From JBDSRX01 sp047445235 (GTDB taxonomy: Bacteria; Patescibacteriota; Dojkabacteria; J137), in assembly GCA_047445235.1 (NCBI GenBank), contig JBLGEO010000005.1:1-33006 (forward strand): DNA of 33,006 nucleotides, read 5' to 3'. The number at the start of each line of letters is the position of its first letter. The stretch's first letter is position 1. The notes below the pieces were generated by a model that did no database searches, was not told the DNA's origin, and worked only from the letters and a program-made list of their open reading frames with translations. Both the position numbers and the translations under genes were made by a program. This document shows, piece after piece, positions 25,937 through 32,666 of this stretch.

Positions 25937-26121
25937 ATTTTCTCTTTTTTAACTAATTCATTTAATTTATCTTTCCCTATTAGTCCTTCTAGTAGTTCAA
26001 TTAAGCCTTCTCTTTGTTCTGCTAAAGGGAATCCAGAAAAGAACTCTCTATAAAGCTTTGCACTTTGTTCTCCCAGATACTTATATACAATCTTTATATA
26101 ATTTTCATTTATTTCTTCCAT
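25933..26121 (-). CDS. Small helical protein coupled to the membrane protein gene
   Basis: 62 residues, charged and helical, without Cys or membrane segment. It ends in a KKEKI tail. The TGA stop overlaps the next ATG (ATGA), the only TGA stop I found in the window. The likely role is as a partner of the membrane protein, from the coupling alone. Confidence 0.6.
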   Translation of the reverse strand: MEEINENYIKIVYKYLGEQSAKLYREFFSGFPLAEQREGLIELLEGLIGKDKLNELVKKEKI

Positions 26122-26176
26122 TCTTTAATGTTTTCAATGTCATTTGTTATTAAGAATTAACTTTAAAAAAGTATAT

Positions 26177-26187
26177 TACAATTACAA
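26177..26187 (-). promoter_or_regulatory. TTGTAATTGTA element, copy 1
   Basis: On the minus strand TTGTAATTGTA lies 56-66 bases upstream of the 62-residue gene; TATACT follows as a possible -10. The same 11 bases recur at 26845-26855. Confidence 0.35.
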
Positions 26188-26220
26188 AAATGTTGCAAAA
26201 GGGTATCATTAAAATCTTCT

Positions 26221-26249
26221 AAAAAAACTCGGATTTACCGAGTTTTTTT
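26221..26249 (-). terminator. Intrinsic terminator
   Basis: A perfect stem of CTCGG/CCGAG flanked by A and T runs (12 pairs in all) with a five-base loop. It works on either strand and lies just after the stop of the repeat-protein gene. Confidence 0.9.
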
Positions 26250-26265
26250 TAGATACGAATTAAAC

Positions 26266-26820
26266 TTAACCCTTTATAGCAGATTCTACTAAATCTTTTG
26301 GTAAAGATGCTGCAGATGTTAGTGCTGTTCTTACAGAAGTACCAGCATCGCTTCCGATTGCATCAGCTCCTTTTAGAACTCCTCTAACTGCAGATGTTAC
26401 AGCTTCCTCTGTGGATACTCCAAGCTTTGCTGCTCCATCAACTGCTCCCTTAACAACACCTACTGCTGCATCTTCAAGACTTTCACCAGCTTTATGTGTA
26501 GCATCAATTACAGCTTCTGCTGTTTTTGAAATTGCTGAAACTCCACTAATTGCTGTTCCTGCTACAGCATCAATTACTCCAGATACAATACCTTCTGCTG
26601 CTACTGTCATTGAAGCTCCTACCTCTTTTGCTCCGATAATAGCTCCACTTACTACTGCTGCAATTGCATCTAATCCGCCTGTTGCAATGTCACTAACGTC
26701 TGCCAATGTTCCAGTTACTTGATCCTTTACAACGGTTCTAAGAGCTGTAAGAACTTCACTAACTCCTCGAATTGCTGCAACGACTGCACTAGTTACAGAT
26801 TTTACAATGTCATCTAACAT
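26266..26820 (-). CDS. Protein of eight tandem 22-residue amphipathic repeats
   Basis: 184 residues that tile exactly as a 7-residue head, eight 22-residue units (8-29, 30-51, 52-73, 74-95, 96-117, 118-139, 140-161, 162-183) and a final Gly. Typical positions are Ala or Val at 1-2, Val at 5-6, Gly at 8, Ile/Leu/Val at 10 and, less strictly, Gly at 17. There is no Phe, Tyr, Trp, Cys or Asn, and only one Pro, near the end. Two 11-residue turns per unit are known from apolipoproteins, synuclein and LEA-like proteins, which form amphipathic helices on lipid surfaces. By analogy this may coat membranes or lipid particles, or act in stress; this is inferred. A promoter-like region with the TTGTAATTGTA element precedes it and a strong terminator follows, so it is a single transcription unit. 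Confidence 0.85.
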   Translation of the reverse strand: MLDDIVKSVTSAVVAAIRGVSEVLTALRTVVKDQVTGTLADVSDIATGGLDAIAAVVSGAIIGAKEVGASMTVAAEGIVSGVIDAVAGTAISGVSAISKTAEAVIDATHKAGESLEDAAVGVVKGAVDGAAKLGVSTEEAVTSAVRGVLKGADAIGSDAGTSVRTALTSAASLPKDLVESAIKG

Positions 26821-26949
26821 AAAAAAGAGATAAAAAATAATAAGTACAATTACAATATAAAGTAAAATTGAATCAGGTGCAACAAATTTACATATGTTGA
26901 ATTTTTTTATCTACTTGGAAGAGAGATTTATTAGTAGATTTAAGATTCA
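26821..26949. other. Spacer between repeat-protein and flavoprotein genes
   Basis: It holds a TTGTAATTGTA copy (minus strand, 26845-26855) and an ATCTACT/AGTAGAT inverted repeat (about 26911-26940) next to a T run. I see no gene in it. Confidence 0.4.
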
Positions 26950-27399
26950 TTAAAACTTTTCTTCAAACTCAATATCTTCTTTGTTCTTAAAATTTGTCCA
27001 ACGAATCCAAGAAGGTACTACTTTAAAAAAACATATTGCACCTTCTTTTATTTTAGTAACTGGTAGCTCTCCAAGACCTTTATCCTTACCTAAAGCAGCT
27101 GTAGCAAGCCTTGCAAGCACATCAATTAATTCCTTACTATCTGATATTAACTTTGCTTTACCTTCAATTTGAATCGTTTGAAGTTCCTCAACATCAGTAA
27201 TTACTAATGCTACGTTACTATTTTCTTTAATATTTTTATATTTTATGGTTTCACTTTTAGTAGTAAAGTAGAAGTTTAAATCTTTATCTGAGAAATTATA
27301 AATAGTTGTTACATGTGGTACACCTTCGGGTGATACTGTTGCTAGTGAAGCTATATTATGTGTTTCTAAAAATTCAAATAGACGTTGTTTACTTTCCAT
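26950..27399 (-). CDS. Pyridoxamine 5'-phosphate oxidase-like flavoprotein
   Basis: 149 residues with the split-barrel pattern of PNPOx-like proteins: LETHNIASLATVSPEGVPHV at the start, YFTTKSETIKYKNIKEN and a central VALVITD strand. Relatives bind FMN, F420 or heme and reduce small molecules; cofactor and substrate are not deducible. WIRWTNF near the end is normal for the group. Its start is 21 bases after the sensor gene stop, in the same direction, so it may be co-transcribed with it. Confidence 0.88.
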   Translation of the reverse strand: MESKQRLFEFLETHNIASLATVSPEGVPHVTTIYNFSDKDLNFYFTTKSETIKYKNIKENSNVALVITDVEELQTIQIEGKAKLISDSKELIDVLARLATAALGKDKGLGELPVTKIKEGAICFFKVVPSWIRWTNFKNKEDIEFEEKF

Positions 27400-27420
27400 A
27401 TAATTTCTTTAATATTTAAA

Positions 27421-28494
27421 TTAGTTTTTTTCCTTTTTTTGATTTCCTTTAAGACTAGTTATTTGTTTTTCGTTTTCTATCATTAACCTCATTGCAGTTT
27501 CTAGTTCCTCAACTTTTTCACCTAACTCTTTCTCCGATTTTAATAGTTCTTTTGTTTTTTCTTTAACTCTTCTTTCTAATGTAATTTGATACTTTCGAGA
27601 TAGTAAATAGAGAAGTGCTCCTAAAAAGGCAAGGATAATAATTACAATAATTAATGGTTTAATCCATGTCGGTGTAACTTCAACAGTCCTAACCACGCCT
27701 TCAAGATTGATAATTATAGATTTATAGTAAATGCTCTCGCTATCTGCTTTAAGATCAAAAAGATCTTTATCCATTGTCTTTAATAAATATCCAGTGTTAG
27801 TTCCTAACTTAGGAAAAGCAAACTTTAACTCAATCGGATCGAAAACTATACCTGTTCTCTTAACATCAAAATTTCCTTCTTCGTAAGTTCCAAAGATTCT
27901 ATTTACTATTGCAATATCGGCATTTCCGTCTTGAACAGCCTTTAAAGTATCTGCATATGAAGTCTCTGGAATATATGTAGCTGAATAACCAAAAGATTTC
28001 ATAAGTGCTTTGATTCCCAATGGACCCTCAGCATGGATATCACCTGTTAGGACAGCTATTCTTTTTGAACTTAGATCTGAGAAAGAGTTTATTTCTAAAT
28101 TATTACTAGAATAAATACCCGCCCAATTTACGAATGCTGTTTGAGTAGTGAAGTCGTATATCTTTGCTCTATCTACAGAGTATCCAATATCTCCCATCAC
28201 ATCTACTTGGTTGTTGTTCAACTTCTCAAGCCCTTCACTGAATGTACCGTGAACATATTCCACTTCCCAATTCTCTTGTTTTGCCATGTAGTTTATCAAG
28301 TCTGGCCAGAAACCTTTAACAACTCCATCTGTATCAGTGTAAATTTTAGGTGGATTCTCGTATACAGCAACCTTTATTTTGTGAGGTGGGTTAATTTCTT
28401 GTGCAAAAGACTTGAAGTTACTAACCGAAATAAATAGGATAAACAATGTTGCAATTGATACAAATCTAAACATTAAACGTTTAAATTTATTCAT
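27421..28494 (-). CDS. Periplasmic-binding sensor with membrane helix and coiled coil but no output domain
   Basis: 357 residues. A signal sequence (about 1-31, ending SFAQ) is followed by a family-3 solute-binding (Venus flytrap) domain (about 38-265; starts KVAVYENPPKIYTDTDG, contains DVMGDIGYSVDRAKIYDFT). A membrane helix (about 276-298) and a charged coiled coil (about 301-350; KEKTKELLKSEKELGEK) complete it. This layout is that of BvgS-type histidine kinases or GGDEF proteins up to the signalling linker, after which the protein stops without a catalytic domain. No frame continuing into a kinase is present downstream. It may pass its signal to a partner or be a truncated receptor. The ATG is preceded by CCTCC rather than a Shine-Dalgarno sequence. 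Confidence 0.88.
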   Translation of the reverse strand: MNKFKRLMFRFVSIATLFILFISVSNFKSFAQEINPPHKIKVAVYENPPKIYTDTDGVVKGFWPDLINYMAKQENWEVEYVHGTFSEGLEKLNNNQVDVMGDIGYSVDRAKIYDFTTQTAFVNWAGIYSSNNLEINSFSDLSSKRIAVLTGDIHAEGPLGIKALMKSFGYSATYIPETSYADTLKAVQDGNADIAIVNRIFGTYEEGNFDVKRTGIVFDPIELKFAFPKLGTNTGYLLKTMDKDLFDLKADSESIYYKSIIINLEGVVRTVEVTPTWIKPLIIVIIILAFLGALLYLLSRKYQITLERRVKEKTKELLKSEKELGEKVEELETAMRLMIENEKQITSLKGNQKKEKN

Positions 28495-28523
28495 TTATTG
28501 GAGGTAATATAGTACTACGTTAT

Positions 28524-28593
28524 ATTATACACTTTTGGAAGTCAATAGGAATTGTAACTAGTTTGTAACTATGTAAAAGTTTTGTACTATAAT
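28524..28593. promoter_or_regulatory. Divergent promoters with tandem TTGTAACTA repeats
   Basis: TATAAT on the minus strand (28524-28529) serves the sensor gene, and TATAAT at 28588-28593 serves the gene at 28622. Between them TTGTAACTA occurs twice (28552-28560 and 28563-28571), 11 bases apart, about one helical turn. This fits a dimeric regulator site, or one copy could be part of the -35. Confidence 0.5.
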
Positions 28594-28621
28594 AAAGAAT
28601 AGTTCTTTAAATAAACTTGCA

Positions 28622-28981
28622 ATGAACGAAGTCTTTATTAACAGTAAGGGGTGGGTTGAAGTAATTTGGGGTCACTCAATTGATGCTGTAGGTTATGTTG
28701 AGGCTGCGGGTAAAATGCTCGATCTAATAACAAAGATCGAGGACAGTAATGAAGAACCGCTAATGATTATAGATTTTACTAAACTTAAAAAGGTTACTCA
28801 AGAGGTAATAGGTCTAGCTTCTAGTGCTACAAGAGATCTCGGATGCAAAAAGATCGCTGGCTTTGGGATAAAGCCAGAATTTAAAGTTCTTCTAGATACA
28901 ATTAAAAAACTTTCTAAAAAAGCTGACACAATTAGAGAATTTAATTCTAGGGATGAATCTGAAGTATGGCTTGAAGAGTAG
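28622..28981 (+). CDS. SpoIIAA/STAS-like protein
   Basis: 119 residues, soluble. The alternating pattern of strands and helices (LMIIDFTKL, IAGFGIKPEFKVLL) and the closing REFNSRDESEVWLEE match the SpoIIAA-like STAS group, which is used as anti-sigma antagonists or lipid-binding modules. The Ser/Thr usually phosphorylated in SpoIIAA cannot be assigned with certainty. It is divergent from the output-less sensor, sharing a 127-base promoter region, so a regulatory link is possible. Confidence 0.6.
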   Translation: MNEVFINSKGWVEVIWGHSIDAVGYVEAAGKMLDLITKIEDSNEEPLMIIDFTKLKKVTQEVIGLASSATRDLGCKKIAGFGIKPEFKVLLDTIKKLSKKADTIREFNSRDESEVWLEE

Positions 28982-28986
28982 ATTGA

Positions 28987-29583
28987 TTATTTCTCGCTTT
29001 TAGTTTTATTTATTCCTACTTTTATAGCACTTGTTTGCTCCGATTCTAATAGAACTCCATTGTGGGATAAGTATGGGACTGTACATTGATTACTATTGAA
29101 GCAACAAGGCCTTCTATCACCTTTCCCTAATTTAGATAAAGCAACACCAATTCTTTTCTTTATTGTTTCTGGGTTTTTTGTTGCACCAATCCACCTAATC
29201 CATTCCCATCTTGCAAACGGTGTAATGACTCCCCAAGTAGTTTCTGCTTTAGAATCGTTTGTAAGAGCTTCTTTTAGATTACTAGGAACTTTCGGTTCAG
29301 ACCAATCTCTGGATTGTTCTATAACAACATCTACTGTATCTCCTGCTTGTGCATGAATAGCTTGTTGCATTCCTTTCTCAATTTCAAACCAATGTCCTTT
29401 TTTTCCATCTGGTTCTACAGCAGTTTGAAAAAGTAAACCATTAATAGTTCCTTCTATCATTGCTAGACCTCTTGTTGAAAGTTTAGAACTAGCTTCTTTA
29501 TCTAATCGAAGAATAGTCCATTTATCAATTTGTTGAAGTTTTGCTTTGAAATGAATTTTTTCTGGTGTGTTTAAATTTTTCAT
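28987..29583 (-). CDS. DUF1905 plus YdeI-type protein
   Basis: 198 residues from the ATG at 29583. A TTG ten codons upstream is possible but lies before a TATAAT box and is rejected. The first 95 residues are a DUF1905 beta domain (KGHWFEIEKG, AGDTVDVVIEQ). The second part has the YdeI/OmpD-associated pattern (SNLKEAL, ITPFARWEWIRWIGATKNPETIKKRI), although part of the usual helical core is short. YdeI is linked to peptide-antibiotic resistance in other bacteria. It is the second DUF1905 protein here. The start is about 30 bases past the MFS stop, with its own leaderless promoter. Confidence 0.85.
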   Translation of the reverse strand: MKNLNTPEKIHFKAKLQQIDKWTILRLDKEASSKLSTRGLAMIEGTINGLLFQTAVEPDGKKGHWFEIEKGMQQAIHAQAGDTVDVVIEQSRDWSEPKVPSNLKEALTNDSKAETTWGVITPFARWEWIRWIGATKNPETIKKRIGVALSKLGKGDRRPCCFNSNQCTVPYLSHNGVLLESEQTSAIKVGINKTKSEK

Positions 29584-29590
29584 ATTACTT

Positions 29591-29599
29591 ATTATATCA
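29591..29599 (-). promoter_or_regulatory. Extended -10 promoter, leaderless arrangement
   Basis: On the minus strand TGATATAAT lies seven bases before the ATG at 29583, so the transcript should begin at or beside the start codon. Confidence 0.55.
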
Positions 29600-29613
29600 G
29601 CTTGAAAATACAA

Positions 29614-30819
29614 CTACTGAATACTTACTCTCCGATAATAAACTCTAATAAATACAAATAAGCAGATAGTTGCTAATCCCGCCATAATTGAACCAAAAAT
29701 AAATGGAGCAGAGGCGCTCACTTTATCCCAGAGGTATCCCGCGATTATTCCAGCTGGTAAAGTAATAAGCCCTATCGTAGCATTATATATTCCATAGGCC
29801 CTGCCTCGATGTGAGGATTCTACTAAATCTGCAACAAGAGCTTTAGCAACACCCTCTGTAGTTGCATAGTAAATTCCATAGAAAGCAAATAGTAGCCAGA
29901 TCTGATAAGTTTGGTTTGCTAATCCAAAACCTAAATATGCAACTAAATATGCAACCCATCCAATTATGATTACTTTTTCTCTGCCTATTCTGTCGGATAA
30001 ACTTCCTAAAGGAATGGAGGCAGAAGCATAAACTAAATTAAATAATGCATAAACCAAGGGAATTGCTAGCAAAGCTACGCCCACATTCTGAGCTCTTAAA
30101 ATTAAAAAAGTATCGGAGGAATTTCCTAAACTAAATAAAATCATTATTGCAAGAAAAATAAAGAATTTTTTAGATAAGCTAGAGGACTTAGTTTCCGTTT
30201 TTAAAACTTTATCTTCTACAACTGGAGACTCTCTTACTTTAAAGATAATTATCCCCAACGTAAAAAATAATGGTATCGCTGATAGCAAAAATATTTTAAG
30301 GTATTTATCTGTATCATCTTGAAGAACTACTAAAAGTACAAATAAGAATAATGGACCAACGACAGATCCTAAGGTATCCAATGCTCTAGCGACACCAAAC
30401 CCCTTACCCCTATTATTAACATCAGTTGAATCTGCAATTAGTGCGTCTTTTGGAGAATCTTTTGCACCCTTTCCAACTCCGTCTACAAATCTAAGAAATA
30501 ATATTCCTGGACCCGAAGAAATAATGGCCAGTAAAGGTCGGCTTATCATTGATAAAAAGTAGCCAATAAATATTATTGCTTTCCTTTTTTTAAATTTATC
30601 TGACAAGAAACCTGAAACAACTCTAAATATACTAGCTGAACTAGTAACTAGTCCTTCTGTAAGACCAATAAACTCCTTGCTCAAACCTAATACTGAAGAT
30701 AAATAAATTGGAAGTATTGGAAGAAAAATATCCTGACTAATTCCACCAAAGAAAGTCATTAATCCAATGAAGAATACATTTCCAAAACGTTTCTTTTTTA
30801 CTTCGGGCTTAATTTCCAT
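29614..30819 (-). CDS. MFS transporter
   Basis: 401 residues, 12 predicted membrane helices. The loop between helices 2 and 3 has the family motif G-x-x-x-D-K-x-x-K-R-K (GFLSDKFKKRK), and the second half repeats it as GSLSDRIGREK. Together with GVARALDTLGSVVGP this suggests an efflux-type major facilitator. The substrate is unknown. A TATAAT nine bases before the ATG implies a leader of only about two bases. Confidence 0.94.
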   Translation of the reverse strand: MEIKPEVKKKRFGNVFFIGLMTFFGGISQDIFLPILPIYLSSVLGLSKEFIGLTEGLVTSSASIFRVVSGFLSDKFKKRKAIIFIGYFLSMISRPLLAIISSGPGILFLRFVDGVGKGAKDSPKDALIADSTDVNNRGKGFGVARALDTLGSVVGPLFLFVLLVVLQDDTDKYLKIFLLSAIPLFFTLGIIIFKVRESPVVEDKVLKTETKSSSLSKKFFIFLAIMILFSLGNSSDTFLILRAQNVGVALLAIPLVYALFNLVYASASIPLGSLSDRIGREKVIIIGWVAYLVAYLGFGLANQTYQIWLLFAFYGIYYATTEGVAKALVADLVESSHRGRAYGIYNATIGLITLPAGIIAGYLWDKVSASAPFIFGSIMAGLATICLFVFIRVYYRRVSIQ

Positions 30820-30842
30820 ATAAATGGAATTATATCGTAATT

Positions 30843-30914
30843 ATGCCTAAAGAAGAATGTGGAATTATGTTTGACCCAATCGAAGATGGCCAGCACTTAA
30901 ATAAACGATTCTAA
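30843..30914 (+). CDS. Possible 23-residue peptide or gene remnant
   Basis: A short ATG frame reading MPKEECGIMFD and on, followed by a large palindrome. The PKEECGI start recalls the N-terminus of amidophosphoribosyltransferases, but 23 residues are too few to be sure. It may be chance. Confidence 0.2.
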   Translation: MPKEECGIMFDPIEDGQHLNKRF

Positions 30915-30951
30915 AATCATTAATAAAACTTCATTTGATTGGAACTCTGTC

Positions 30952-30977
30952 AGGATAGGATTAATTAATCCTATCCT
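30952..30977 (+). terminator. 26-base perfect palindrome with downstream T run
   Basis: Two 13-base arms with no loop spacer, then CAG and a T-rich stretch. The T run is on the plus strand, yet no plus gene of normal size ends here; the reductase gene ends 14 bases away on the other strand. Confidence 0.65.
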
Positions 30978-30990
30978 CAGTTTTAATTTT

Positions 30991-31590
30991 TCAAACTATA
31001 TCACCTGTTTTAACTTCACCATCCCTTACATAATTAGCAAAAATAATTCCAGTTGGTGTTACATTAGATTTAACTAATTTAAAATTAAATGGTTGTGTAC
31101 CTTCTGCAAAAAGCTTTTTACCTTTTCCTAAAGTTAAAGGATAAGTTTTTAACCAAAGTTCATCCACAAGATCGTTTTTAAATAAAGTTTGAACTAAATT
31201 TGCACTTCCATAAACCTGAATATCTGGGCCATCTTCTGCTTTTAGTTCTTTAATTTCTTCAACTACATTATCATTTATAAACACTGAATTTTGCCAAGTA
31301 GATTCTTTAAGAGTAGAAGATACAACATACTTATGTGCTTCATTTACTCCAGGCCACATTTCTGCGTGACTTGGCCAGAAGTTAACCCAGATATCAAATG
31401 TTTTTCTTCCCAACAAGAGGTCAAAGGGTTTATTCATCTGCTCTTGCATTAGTTTTCCACTTTCATCACTATCTAAAGGTGCAGTCCATCCGGAAAGATC
31501 GAAGCCTCCCTCAGGATCTTCTTTTCTACCTCCTGGACCTTGAATAACTCCATCTAAAGACATGAATTCTAATACTATTATTTTTCTCAT
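30991..31590 (-). CDS. RibD C-terminal / DHFR-like reductase
   Basis: 199 residues with a dihydrofolate-reductase fold of the YyaP/RibD-C group: the N-terminus VLEFMSLDGVIQGPGG, LLLGRKTFDIW, VYGSANLVQTLFKNDLVDELWL and TYPLTLGKGKKLF. It binds NAD(P)H; relatives include reductases of unknown substrate in many bacteria. It lacks a deaminase domain, so it is not a riboflavin pathway RibD. The upstream sequence is AT-rich with no Shine-Dalgarno. Confidence 0.93.
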   Translation of the reverse strand: MRKIIVLEFMSLDGVIQGPGGRKEDPEGGFDLSGWTAPLDSDESGKLMQEQMNKPFDLLLGRKTFDIWVNFWPSHAEMWPGVNEAHKYVVSSTLKESTWQNSVFINDNVVEEIKELKAEDGPDIQVYGSANLVQTLFKNDLVDELWLKTYPLTLGKGKKLFAEGTQPFNFKLVKSNVTPTGIIFANYVRDGEVKTGDIV

Positions 31591-31684
31591 ATAATTTTTT
31601 TAATAAATATAAATTAATGATAGCAGAAGAATAAAAAACGAAAAACAGTGTTAAAATATTTTAATAAATTATTAGTAATTAATC

Positions 31685-32179
31685 ATGGACAATAAAGATT
31701 ACACAACTTCTTTTGTTGTAGATAAATCTCCAAGCGAGGTCTTTTCAGCAATATTAAAACCTCAAGAATGGTGGTCAGATCTAATAGTTGGAGGTACAGA
31801 GAAAGTTGGTGATATATTTGATTATCACTATCAAGATGTACATAAGACTAAGATAAAAATAATCGAAGTTATTCCAGATCAGAAAGTTATTTGGGAGGTT
31901 TTAGAAAACTATTTCAACTTCACCAAAGATAAAAATGAGTGGGTTGGAAATAAAATGATTTTTGAAATAACAAGTGAAGGAGATATAACTAAGCTTACAT
32001 TTACACAAAAAGGCTTAGTACCACAATACGAATGCTACGAAGTTTGCAATACTGCATGGGGGAGTTATATAAATGATAGTTTAAAGAAGTTAATTGAAAC
32101 GGGAGAGGGACTAGTAAGTAAAAAAGATGAGATAAATGGAGAAACAAAAGAAATACGTGATGTAATGATGAAAGACTAA
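31685..32179 (+). CDS. SRPBCC / AHSA1-like protein
   Basis: 164 residues, a START-like fold with a deep hydrophobic cavity. The starting TTSFVVDKSPSEVFSAI, the PQEWWS turn and a closing GWG-like stretch (TAWGSYINDSLKKLIETG) are usual for AHSA1-type proteins. Their ligands vary and none is known here. The stop is eight bases before the next gene, so both lie in one operon. A weak -10 (TTAAAAT, about 31650) gives a leader of about 28 bases. Confidence 0.9.
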   Translation: MDNKDYTTSFVVDKSPSEVFSAILKPQEWWSDLIVGGTEKVGDIFDYHYQDVHKTKIKIIEVIPDQKVIWEVLENYFNFTKDKNEWVGNKMIFEITSEGDITKLTFTQKGLVPQYECYEVCNTAWGSYINDSLKKLIETGEGLVSKKDEINGETKEIRDVMMKD

Positions 32180-32187
32180 TTATTACT

Positions 32188-32640
32188 ATGAACAAAATGA
32201 CTTCTAAAAACGATAATCCAGTTAAAGACTACCTTGCATCGATTAATGATGAGCAAACATTAAAAGATAGCGAAGTACTTATAGAAATGATGCAGAGAAT
32301 AAGTGGACATGAGCCAAAGCTATGGAATGCAGGCACTATTGGGTTTAATACCTATCATTACAAATACGACAGCGGAAGAGAAGGGGATGGTCTTATTATT
32401 GGTTTTTACCCAAGAAAAGGTAAAACAACCATTTATCTGATGGACGGCACTGCGCGCCAATCTGGATTGCTGGCTAAGTTAGGAAAACATACTTCTACTG
32501 GATACTGTATTTATATTAAGAAGCTTAGTGATATAGAGCTGCCAATTCTTGAGCAAATCGTTAAAGAATCTTATGATTATATAACGACTATGTCTAAAGA
32601 TGGGCCTATAAACAGAATACTATGGCAAACTGAAAAATAG
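32188..32640 (+). CDS. DUF1801 (YdhG-type) protein
   Basis: 150 residues with the DUF1801 pattern: NPVKDYLASINDE at the N-terminus, EPKLWNAGTIGFNTYHYKY, LIIGFYPRKGKTTIYLMDG and LGKHTSTGYCIYIKKLSDI. Relatives have a frataxin-like fold and some are called iron chaperones; the acidic iron site is not obvious here. It follows the SRPBCC gene by eight bases, and such pairs are common in genomes. Confidence 0.9.
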   Translation: MNKMTSKNDNPVKDYLASINDEQTLKDSEVLIEMMQRISGHEPKLWNAGTIGFNTYHYKYDSGREGDGLIIGFYPRKGKTTIYLMDGTARQSGLLAKLGKHTSTGYCIYIKKLSDIELPILEQIVKESYDYITTMSKDGPINRILWQTEK

Positions 32641-32666
32641 GTATTTTGCATACAGTTTGAAAATGT

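Noticed and set aside
26411..26722. Plus-strand frame of 103 codons opposite the 22-residue repeat protein
   Set aside because: The Ala/Thr/Pro-rich sequence mirrors the Ala/Gly/Ser-rich repeats on the minus strand.
30843..30914. Remnant of an amidophosphoribosyltransferase gene
   Set aside because: Only about seven residues resemble the PurF start; too short to distinguish from chance.
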